From the NCBI RefSeq assembly GCF_026222555.1, contig NZ_CP098511.1, forward strand, positions 1,035,501-1,099,500: DNA of 64,000 bases. Reading direction: 5' to 3'. Below are positions 35,222 to 43,541 of the stretch, piece after piece. This stretch comes from Aquimarina sp. ERC-38 (GTDB lineage: Bacteria; Bacteroidota; Bacteroidia; Flavobacteriales; Flavobacteriaceae). The stretch's first letter is position 1. Each line of letters begins with the position of its first letter. The notes under the pieces are model-generated. The model was not told where the DNA came from. It was given only the letters and a program-made list of their open reading frames with translations, and did not search any database. Made by a program: the position numbers and the translations under genes.

Positions 35222-35605
35222 AACCTTATGTGTGTTTTGTTATTGTATGTTTATTGTCTTTATTTACCTTTTTCATGTATTTTGAATACATAATCATATA
35301 TCTATTCTTACTTTTTGTTTTTTTCTTACAAAACAGCTTTATATCGCCCAGCGGTATCTGACTGCCTTCCCGCGGACTACATATACCTCTCCCCGTCCTA
35401 CAAAAACTTGTCACCATACTATTTTTATCGATCAGCGGTATGCGGACTTTTATTTAGGTACCGATGATCGGGTTTTGACCTGCGCTGCTTTAATTTTCTC
35501 AACCGTTGGTCGGTTTTATACTAGGCTGCAAACGTCTATGACTTTGCAGTATTGGTATTATGATCAGTTGGCACGGATTGCAAATCTGTGCTATCTGTTC
35601 AATTA
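35222..35605. other. 384-bp gene-free gap with a GC-richer repeat-like stretch
   Basis: The left third is AT-rich. From about 35330 to 35590 the base composition is clearly higher in GC and contains short phrases such as GGCTGCAAACGTCTATGACT and GGATTGCAAATCTGTGCTAT that I associate with dispersed intergenic repeats in Bacteroidota. I see no intact gene. The gap separates the immunity gene from the 1055-aa gene and could hold a promoter for the accessory genes. Confidence 0.4.
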
Positions 35606-36238
35606 CTATTTTTTATCTATTCTCAAAGATTCATAGAGTTCAATAAATTGATCATAATCAAAGTCCGGGAATAACTCTGGCATTATTTTTTTAAAATTTT
35701 GAGTTATTGGACCTGGGGTTTTTGCCAAATGATCCAGAATCACTTTTTGCCAGTAAAAAAAACCTCTAGTTTCGGCTAGCAGCTTCATGTAACCCTCAAA
35801 ATCTACATGCAATGGATAGGTTTGACTCTCAAATTCAAAAAAATGCATCCCTGGAAGCTCTGGATGATCTTTATACATCCCAACACAAGCTTCATCAACA
35901 AAAAAATCGACAATATGAAAATCTCGTAAAGGTGAGTCTTCTGGAGTATCATCGAAATAAACCAGGTTTTTCCCATCTGAAAAAATTTTATCCACCTTTA
36001 AAATTTTTATTTTACCTAATCCATCAATCTCCTTTGCATTCCAATTAATTATTAATCCATTATATAATTTAAAGTACTCCTCAAAACCATTCTCTTTAAT
36101 TTTATTCTCGGTAATTATTTTTTCAACTTTTTTTTCTGTTAGAGATGACGGCGAATCACACTCATGCAAATCAAACTTATCATGGGTGAATAATTCAACC
36201 ATTATATTTTTTACTATTTCATAGAATTTACCATTCAT
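35606..36238 (-). CDS. SUKH (SMI1/KNR4)-like protein, candidate immunity protein
   Basis: This 210-aa cytoplasmic protein has the general SUKH layout: a helix followed by EEYFKLYNGLIINWNA, then strands, an acidic loop (YFDDTPEDSPL) and LPGMHFFEFESQTYPLHVDFEGYMKLLAETRGFFYWQ near the end. SUKH proteins commonly neutralise nuclease toxins in polymorphic-toxin systems. It lies 15 bp downstream of the DUF4157-nuclease effector gene, in the position expected for a cognate immunity gene. The family call is by pattern and is moderately certain. Confidence 0.6.
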   Translation of the reverse strand: MNGKFYEIVKNIMVELFTHDKFDLHECDSPSSLTEKKVEKIITENKIKENGFEEYFKLYNGLIINWNAKEIDGLGKIKILKVDKIFSDGKNLVYFDDTPEDSPLRDFHIVDFFVDEACVGMYKDHPELPGMHFFEFESQTYPLHVDFEGYMKLLAETRGFFYWQKVILDHLAKTPGPITQNFKKIMPELFPDFDYDQFIELYESLRIDKK

Positions 36239-36253
36239 TACCTTACATTTTTT

Positions 36254-39200
36254 TTAATTTGCAAAAGTTATAAGTCCATTATCATACCAAGAGTTTACCT
36301 CCGTCGAATTCAAACCTGATACCCTGCTTGTTAAACTTTCCCGTGTTCTAAAGGATCCATTTTTATCTCTTTCCGTGACTATTTGCGTAGCTAAATCAAG
36401 GGAAATTGATAATCCTTTTGCTAATTGAACTTGATTAGCCTTATTGACTTTAATCGGATCAGGTTTTGCAACATCTACCAATTGATATTTATCGGGCCCG
36501 GATTGATCGATAGCGTTATCGACTGTAATCGGCGATTTAATAGAACTGCCCTTTACTTCTTTAGTTTTATCCGTAGGATCTATTTCTACTATAGTACATT
36601 TTAATGCAGTTGGCACAAAGCGTTCTGCTCTTACAATTTCTTTCTTTGTCTGCTTATCTGCAGGTGAATCACTAGAAGCATCTATATTAGCCAAAAGACC
36701 AGAGTTGACACTTCTACCATAATTAGGAATTACAATATATCTAAAGGCCCTGTTTCCAGATTGCCCTTCAGGCGGAATTGCGTTTTTAATTTGTGATTCT
36801 ACATCAGATTCATGTTTCCTATTACCACTTCTAGAAAGAGGAGTTAGGTTTTTCCAATCTGATCCAGTTCCGTGTAGTTTTTCACTAAGTAAATGACCTC
36901 TTATATAATAAGAACCTTTACCTTCTCTTCTTTGATTTAAAGTATTATATACACCGCTTCCAGTAGCGCTTGCTGCCGTTCCTGTGGTTTCACCCGTCAA
37001 ATAGTCAATTCTCATAGAGCTTCCAAATTCTCCAATCAGTCCTCCAAATATAGGTTTTGAAGATGGCCCTGAGGTGCCAGAACCTGACATTAACTCGGCC
37101 GTTAATGGAGACAATTTATCTAACTCCTTTTGTATCTTCTTACCATTATCTTTGTTTTCATTAGTTATACTTTCATTGACCAATAAGTCGATTTTTTTCG
37201 CAATAGTAAGTGCCGATTGTTTTTTTGACTGTAATTTATTATCGGTTAACTTAATATCATTTATGAACTTTTCATAAGTAGTAGGAGTACTAGCTACCAT
37301 AAGTTCATATGATTTTCCTTTTTTCTTAAAGAATAACTTATGATTCTTACCGTCTTTGGCTTTAAATTTCTTCTTCGCCTTCCACCACTGCACTATTCCT
37401 TTTACAACTCCCTTCACCTTCGCCTTTCCTTTTCTAAGGAGCTTTTTAAAGGCTTTCTTCACCTTCATGATCACCTTAGTAATGGCTTTATCAATCTTTT
37501 TACGAATCTTTTTAATGATCTTGGTTACTTTTTGGGTGAGCCCAGAAATACCTAATAATGATGCTAGGAATCCGATCACCACAGGGATTGCTATTTTTAA
37601 CGCATTTTCTATAGCTCCTGCCACTCTACTTACATTGCCAGATGCAATCGCCTTTACTGCATCGATAAAGCCACGTACCATTTCTATAATTTGGCTACCG
37701 CGCTCGATAAAGAATTTAACGATGTCAATGATCGCCATAGCTGCTTTTATAAAGGCACCTGCGGGACTTAATAATCCTAGCATCCATTTGATACCCGCTT
37801 CAATCACCTTGGTAATCACCATCTCTTTGATGGCATCAATGACCATCTCTTTCAGGTTATTAAATTCTTCTTTGATATATTCCCAAAGACCTGCAGCTCC
37901 ATCTCGACGTATCACCTGGAAGATTTCTACTCCGGTTTCTACAACTTTAACCACAGGCTCTCCTAATAATTTTACAGCTTTACGGCGAATGAAATCCCAG
38001 GTAATCCCCAAAATTTGAGCTACGAGATCAAATATGCCAGAAAGGCTAAATAGATTATCTGGTATCTGAACCCCCATTGGACCTAGCGATCCAGTCAACC
38101 AACCTACAAGCCCTGATTGTAAATGTTGCCCAATGTTACTCACAAAGTTGTTTAGTCCCTGACCCACTCCCTGGATCAACATGCTTAAAAAACCAATAGG
38201 ATCCGTAATAATTGTGGTAATCACACTTAGTGCAGAGCTTAGAAGGTCCATCAACATATTTTTGATGTTGATGATGGTTCGAATCACCCCGGCAACAGCG
38301 TCTAATGCCATATCTATCAATCCTCGATTGGCAGCTTTCATCTCTTCGATGCGTGCATCTACGGCTTCGAGGCTCTCGTTATACTTATTGGCAAGGCTAT
38401 CGATTAATTCGTCTTGTTTATCGTTAACTGATTGTTCTAGCTCATCAAACTGCTCCTGGATACGCTCTGCGGCTTCTCGACCAATTTCCTGTAGATTTCC
38501 TGGTAGCGCCGTTACATAATCTTGTACTTCCTGTTTACCTTGAGTAATACGATCTTTGGCTGCAGTTAACTCTGTGGCAACCACATTAGCGATATCGGTA
38601 ATTACCGAATCCATACGCTCGATAAAAACCTCTCGTCCATCTATAAAAAATTGGTTCACCTCATCAGGTAATCCTGTAAAGACATCACTTACTCTTCTAA
38701 AGAAACCACTTACTCCACCATATCTTCTATCAAGATAATCGTCCATTTCTTTCTCAATATGATCTTCAAAGGCTTGTTTAGCTCGATCTGCTCCAGCCGT
38801 AAACATATCATTAACCCTGGTATCAAGATCACTAAGAATGGTTTCTACATCGGTTTTAGTATTTTCATAGATCGTATTGATCTCTCCTGCAATACGTTCA
38901 CGTTCGGCAGTATCTGTGGTACCGGTTTGTACTTGATCACCTGCTACCTGATTTAATAATCCGGTGCGATCCTGATGCATACCCTGTAAGGTCTCCTGAC
39001 TATTGCCCTCGGCACTGGTTTGTACATTTTGTAAGGTACTTTGCTCTTCAGTTCTAAATTCTCCTGGTGCCTGGGCTGTATTTTCTCGTGCTTGATGGGT
39101 AGAATCCAGTGCCCCTACAAATTCTGGTTCGTTAGAGTTTGCTAATTGGTCATCGGTAATTTCGTTTTCAGCCATTTGTTGGTCTACCTCTGCCATATTA

Positions 39201-40744
39201 TCCTGTAATGGCCGGCTTACCTCAGATTCACCTCTGGCTGGAGGCATAGCATTTTGTGCTCGTACGCTATTTGGTGTATTGCCTATTGGAGCCGGCGGTA
39301 ATGGTGTTACTTCTCGCTCTGGTACTGCTTCAGTATTTGGTTCTTGAGCAGTAGCTTCTGAAATATTACCGGCTGCTGTAGCTTGTTCGTTTTGTACATC
39401 TTGTGTTGCAGCATTACGAACCTCATCTATGTTATTATTATTTTCGAAATCAACAGCTTCTTCTTCATTAGCCGGAAGCTGCATACTTTCGATGCGCTGC
39501 ATAAGCTGCGCTTTGAAAGCTTCGGCACTAAATTCTCCTACCTCTTGCTCTTCCATTGTAGCTACCTGAGCTGCTTGTGCACCACCAACACGTTCATTGG
39601 ATGGTGATACTGCAGCGGCCTGTGCTCCTCCGGTCACTAATGTTGCCGGCTCGTGTTCTTGTTGTCCTTCGGCAGTATTCGCTACACGCTCTTCTAATTG
39701 TTGGAAGTTAGGATCTTCTTCTGGACTACGTGGTGTTGTAGGCTCTGCGGCTACACCTGTTTTTTCTGAACCTGGTTGAGCCTCTACTTGGGCTTCTGCT
39801 TCTCCTGATAGAGGTGTACCAATAGCTTCTCCTTCAGTTTGTTCTACCTGAGTTTCGGGTGTTGCTCCCGTTGTGGGCACCGCAGTTTCAGATTGAGCAG
39901 CATTGCTTCCACCCTCGGTTGTAGCAGTACCTTCTTGAGATGCTGGTCCTGATGCTCCCTGTTGTATGGTATGGGTAAGCTCGTGTGCTAAGAGCGTCTG
40001 TCCTTCGGTCGTTGCCGGATTGAATCGATTTTGGTTAAAATGAATATCATTCCCATTGGTAAAGGCTCGTGCTCCTAATGCCCGATTCATAGCTACAGAC
40101 TCACTTCCTGTGTGAATTCTTACACCACTAAAATCAGCTCCAAAACCAGATTCCATTTGGGTTTGCTCACTTCCCGAAAGGGGAGATCCCTGGCCTCTTG
40201 TATTTCTTAGAGATTGGCCAATGTTAACTCCATTTAGTCCAGAACTACCAGGGTTTTCTCTGGCTTGTACTTCTTCATCTTCCTGAAGTTGTACATCCTC
40301 ATCTTCAGATTGTGTTTGAACCTCTTCATCCTCTTGCATTTGTACCTCATCCTCTTCATCCTGCATCTGTACTTCCTCCTCTTGCATTTGCACCTCTTCT
40401 TCGGGCATGGTTTGAACTTCTTCTTCCATACGTTGTACAGAAGAAGCGTCTGACAGGTTGGTTAACGGCTGTATACGCTCTGCAATTGGTTTTTCCTGGA
40501 TGGTTTCCTCTTCGATCATGGTTTGTACCGAAACCGGAGTAGGGGAGATCGTAGATTGTGCACCGTTTTGATGTTCATGTACCACCTGATCGGCTACTTG
40601 ATCTGCCTCTACCTCATATTTATCACCCGACTGGCCTACCTTCAATTTAGGCTGGATAAACAAATCACTCCTGTTTTTTGGTTTAAAAACAGAAGGCGTA
40701 TTGTTTCCTTTGGTAACAGTATGTGCCGTCTTTGGTGTAAACAT
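36254..40744 (-). CDS. eCIS effector: DUF4157 domain, long helical middle, C-terminal RGH nuclease and HhH
   Basis: This 1496-aa protein has several parts. Residues 108-160 are an acidic repeat built on VQMQEEE/VQTQSEDED. DUF4157 (about 185-265) has the metalloprotease-type HELTH at 254-258. Next comes a Gln/Glu/Ala-rich linker to about 600 and an amphipathic/hydrophobic helical region (about 805-1070), followed by a strongly basic stretch (about 1070-1145). The C-terminus has a DNA/RNA non-specific endonuclease-like site: R1282-G-H1284, then NLTPL and NRKHESD. A ComEA-like helix-hairpin-helix (about 1437-1496: QLAKGLSISLDLATQIV) follows. DUF4157 proteins are known eCIS cargo. It is probably loaded in or on the tube; a nuclease activity is predicted. 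Confidence 0.8.
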   Translation of the reverse strand: MFTPKTAHTVTKGNNTPSVFKPKNRSDLFIQPKLKVGQSGDKYEVEADQVADQVVHEHQNGAQSTISPTPVSVQTMIEEETIQEKPIAERIQPLTNLSDASSVQRMEEEVQTMPEEEVQMQEEEVQMQDEEDEVQMQEDEEVQTQSEDEDVQLQEDEEVQARENPGSSGLNGVNIGQSLRNTRGQGSPLSGSEQTQMESGFGADFSGVRIHTGSESVAMNRALGARAFTNGNDIHFNQNRFNPATTEGQTLLAHELTHTIQQGASGPASQEGTATTEGGSNAAQSETAVPTTGATPETQVEQTEGEAIGTPLSGEAEAQVEAQPGSEKTGVAAEPTTPRSPEEDPNFQQLEERVANTAEGQQEHEPATLVTGGAQAAAVSPSNERVGGAQAAQVATMEEQEVGEFSAEAFKAQLMQRIESMQLPANEEEAVDFENNNNIDEVRNAATQDVQNEQATAAGNISEATAQEPNTEAVPEREVTPLPPAPIGNTPNSVRAQNAMPPARGESEVSRPLQDNMAEVDQQMAENEITDDQLANSNEPEFVGALDSTHQARENTAQAPGEFRTEEQSTLQNVQTSAEGNSQETLQGMHQDRTGLLNQVAGDQVQTGTTDTAERERIAGEINTIYENTKTDVETILSDLDTRVNDMFTAGADRAKQAFEDHIEKEMDDYLDRRYGGVSGFFRRVSDVFTGLPDEVNQFFIDGREVFIERMDSVITDIANVVATELTAAKDRITQGKQEVQDYVTALPGNLQEIGREAAERIQEQFDELEQSVNDKQDELIDSLANKYNESLEAVDARIEEMKAANRGLIDMALDAVAGVIRTIINIKNMLMDLLSSALSVITTIITDPIGFLSMLIQGVGQGLNNFVSNIGQHLQSGLVGWLTGSLGPMGVQIPDNLFSLSGIFDLVAQILGITWDFIRRKAVKLLGEPVVKVVETGVEIFQVIRRDGAAGLWEYIKEEFNNLKEMVIDAIKEMVITKVIEAGIKWMLGLLSPAGAFIKAAMAIIDIVKFFIERGSQIIEMVRGFIDAVKAIASGNVSRVAGAIENALKIAIPVVIGFLASLLGISGLTQKVTKIIKKIRKKIDKAITKVIMKVKKAFKKLLRKGKAKVKGVVKGIVQWWKAKKKFKAKDGKNHKLFFKKKGKSYELMVASTPTTYEKFINDIKLTDNKLQSKKQSALTIAKKIDLLVNESITNENKDNGKKIQKELDKLSPLTAELMSGSGTSGPSSKPIFGGLIGEFGSSMRIDYLTGETTGTAASATGSGVYNTLNQRREGKGSYYIRGHLLSEKLHGTGSDWKNLTPLSRSGNRKHESDVESQIKNAIPPEGQSGNRAFRYIVIPNYGRSVNSGLLANIDASSDSPADKQTKKEIVRAERFVPTALKCTIVEIDPTDKTKEVKGSSIKSPITVDNAIDQSGPDKYQLVDVAKPDPIKVNKANQVQLAKGLSISLDLATQIVTERDKNGSFRTRESLTSRVSGLNSTEVNSWYDNGLITFAN

Positions 40745-40778
40745 GAAAATTATATTACATCTCTATTGTCGTTTTATT

Positions 40779-43541
40779 TTAAAGGGATCCTAAACTTGTT
40801 CTGCCAAGTATGATTTGTCCTTCGATATCATCATCATTATCACAATCAATTAATCTACCTGCCGGATACAGCGTTTGCAGACTATATAGCTTGTCGAGCA
40901 TCTCTTCGAGTTTTGAGTTTTCTCCTTCTGGTTTGATTTCTTCCTCCCCTAAACTATTGGTTTTTGCTTCTAAATATTCTTTATATGCCTTTTCGAACCT
41001 GAACAATCCATTTTCTTCATCCGGCACTTCGCTTTGTCTATGACCAATCCAACAGATACGTGCCACTACATGTGCCGGAATCTCTTGTCTGATTACATTT
41101 TCCATATAGTTTCTAAAATTGGAATCAGAAAATCTAAATGTATACCCGGGTAAAATAATACTCACTCTATATGAATACGGGTCTATAGGTTCGCAATTCT
41201 CGCAAGTATCTGAGCATATGGGTATAAACTTACTGGGTTCTGGATACACATCTACTCCATCTTTCTGAAAACCGGGTCTTAGTAAAATGTGTTCTACCAA
41301 AAACAGGCCTTCTTCGGTGAAATCATTTTCGATAAAAGCCAGTGTATCAAATATGCCCTTTTTCAATTTGTCTTGTGTATCATAAAATCTAGAATGGATT
41401 GCTATAATATGATCTGTACTTGATGCTGGAATTTCTGGATTAATCACGCTAAATGAATACACTCCTTTTTTACCAGATATATTCAATTTGATATTACTAA
41501 CTTCGGTATCATCTTTTAACGGTTCGGAAAATGCTGCATCAAGTTCAAAGGTGCTGGTTTCAATAAGTTGTAAAACTGTAAAGTTTAGCTCGTTGATCGC
41601 TCCTGCTTTAGAACCATATCCCTCTGTAGCTCTCAGAATTGGCTTTCCTTCTTTATCCTTTATTTCCCATCGATAGGCTGTAGAATCGTTATCATCGATA
41701 CTTTCATTTATCATAATAAAGGAATCCGAAATATTCCTGCGATTATAGTTTTTTATTCCCAATAATCGTGCTAATCTTTTTTGAGTTCCGGAAATATTAT
41801 CAGTATTCCATAAATTAGAAAAAGGTTGTTTATAGTAATTAAATGCATTACCACGTTCTGCGCTAATCACTTTATAATCTCTTAAAAAAGCCTCTTTATT
41901 GCGAAGCACTATCTCATCTGTACTATCGCCATACAAGGTTTTCATCAAAAAAGTATATTCACTAAAACGCTCTGCAAAACGCGCCAATAAATGATCAAGT
42001 ATTTGATTTCTACGGTCGACACTGTTATCCATTTCTTTAAACAGCTCATTGGTAAGTACCTCATCATTGTTAGTGATGTAATCACTTACCAAGTCATCAA
42101 AATCTGCAATATCTTTTATGGCTTGCGTAAAATAGGTATTTGAAGATCTTCCGCTTACCGATAACAATTCTTTTACTTTGCCCAGATGCTGAAAATAACT
42201 AGCTAAAATCTGATCAAAAAACAATAGATATCCTTTTAATTGTCTTGCTTTAGCTTTTCTTTCTGTGGTAACTCTGGCCGACAATCCATTAATTCCAATA
42301 CCGTAGGTATCTGGAAAATCATTTTGAATGGTAGTATACTCTTCATTTTTAAAATATTGACCCCTTGGAAAGACTAAACTTTGATCTAAAATCTGATCTA
42401 CGGGTGGTTTTAATTCTTCAATAAATGCATCTACTTTATCTTGATTGATATTTAGTGGTAAAAACCCCTTGTTATAATTGATAACACTTTTACTGCAAAG
42501 TGCTGGCTTTTTACCATCATCTATACAAATAATCCAATCGTTAGCATCTGCAATATTATCATCACAATTGCCTATAGTTATATCTTTGATGAATTTCACT
42601 CCATCGATATCCATGATAAGTTTTATAATATCTGAAAGCCGAACTTCTTCTCTGAGATTAGCATTTTCTAACTCCTGTCTATCGATAAATCCCTTTTTAA
42701 GGATGGGACCTTCAAAAATTTGATCGGTAGTATATCCCTTGTCTAGCATCTGCTGTATTGAGTAGAAGGGAACCGATGGCGAAAAGTAATTGTCTATGGC
42801 AAGTAATATTTTGGCATGAATCAATTCCTCATCTGCTTCGTTTTCTACTTCTATACTGGCACATATTGAGATGTCTTGTAGCTCTATCTCACCAATATCT
42901 ACCAAATCTTCACAAAGATTTCGGTTTTGATGATATGCCATTCGAGCGGCTTCAATAAGTTTTTCTTTTTTTACATTGATAAAAACTTCCTGATCTTCTT
43001 CGGGGATATCGTCTATACCTTCTTCCAGAAAATCTTCATCATATTCAAGCGTGATATTATACAGCCCTTGCAAAGTGAACTCCCTTTTAAAATCGACAGA
43101 CACATCGGCTACATCTACAGTATTATAGGATAAAAGATCCTTTTTACAATTTAAGAATACTTGCTTTTCATGTTTATGTAGCCAACAATTTTTTATCCCG
43201 GGAATATCAATCAACAGCTTCCTATAATCTAATGCAGTAATAGGTTTCGAAGGAAATATTTCTGCAGGTTTAAAAAATTGAGTTTCGATCCCAGTACCTT
43301 TATTATCTGAAGCCAATAGATTTTCTATTGGCATATTAATTCGCATACCAAGGTCTGAAATGGCATAAGACAACATTTCCAGAATAGTGATCCCTGGGTC
43401 ATGAGAATTATAATCCGTCCATAATCTACCTCCTAACTGAGAAATATATTCTATTCCTTTTTCCCTCAAAAAATAGAAATCCAGGTCATCCCGAGTAGTG
43501 ACATCTTTTGGGATATTGAAAACGGCATCTAAATTTCGCAT
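40779..43541 (-). CDS. eCIS baseplate wedge-like protein (Afp12/gp7 position)
   Basis: This 920-aa protein starts with LDFYFLREKGIEYISQLGG and WTDYNSHDPGITILEMLSYAISDLGMRI, a pattern shared by second large baseplate proteins of eCIS. Near the C-terminus it has QEIPAHVVARICWIG, a conserved end region of this class. There is no signal peptide. Position (directly after the baseplate-J gene, overlapping it by 13 nt) and size fit the Afp12 role of joining the wedge. Function is inferred from position and motif. Confidence 0.8.
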   Translation of the reverse strand: MRNLDAVFNIPKDVTTRDDLDFYFLREKGIEYISQLGGRLWTDYNSHDPGITILEMLSYAISDLGMRINMPIENLLASDNKGTGIETQFFKPAEIFPSKPITALDYRKLLIDIPGIKNCWLHKHEKQVFLNCKKDLLSYNTVDVADVSVDFKREFTLQGLYNITLEYDEDFLEEGIDDIPEEDQEVFINVKKEKLIEAARMAYHQNRNLCEDLVDIGEIELQDISICASIEVENEADEELIHAKILLAIDNYFSPSVPFYSIQQMLDKGYTTDQIFEGPILKKGFIDRQELENANLREEVRLSDIIKLIMDIDGVKFIKDITIGNCDDNIADANDWIICIDDGKKPALCSKSVINYNKGFLPLNINQDKVDAFIEELKPPVDQILDQSLVFPRGQYFKNEEYTTIQNDFPDTYGIGINGLSARVTTERKAKARQLKGYLLFFDQILASYFQHLGKVKELLSVSGRSSNTYFTQAIKDIADFDDLVSDYITNNDEVLTNELFKEMDNSVDRRNQILDHLLARFAERFSEYTFLMKTLYGDSTDEIVLRNKEAFLRDYKVISAERGNAFNYYKQPFSNLWNTDNISGTQKRLARLLGIKNYNRRNISDSFIMINESIDDNDSTAYRWEIKDKEGKPILRATEGYGSKAGAINELNFTVLQLIETSTFELDAAFSEPLKDDTEVSNIKLNISGKKGVYSFSVINPEIPASSTDHIIAIHSRFYDTQDKLKKGIFDTLAFIENDFTEEGLFLVEHILLRPGFQKDGVDVYPEPSKFIPICSDTCENCEPIDPYSYRVSIILPGYTFRFSDSNFRNYMENVIRQEIPAHVVARICWIGHRQSEVPDEENGLFRFEKAYKEYLEAKTNSLGEEEIKPEGENSKLEEMLDKLYSLQTLYPAGRLIDCDNDDDIEGQIILGRTSLGSL

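Noticed and set aside
35226..35417. 63-codon frame on the minus strand before the 1055-aa gene
   Set aside because: It runs through the GC-richer repeat-like stretch and ends in Lys/Thr low complexity; no sign of selection.
37356..38018. 220-codon open frame on the plus strand opposite the effector gene
   Set aside because: It lies antisense to the helical part of the 1496-aa effector; its composition (many Ile, Phe, Thr) is what is expected from the opposite strand of Lys/Glu-rich codons.
39597..39779. Small plus-strand frames opposite the effector N-terminal half
   Set aside because: They mirror the Ala/Gln/Glu-rich coding of the effector and have no independent support.
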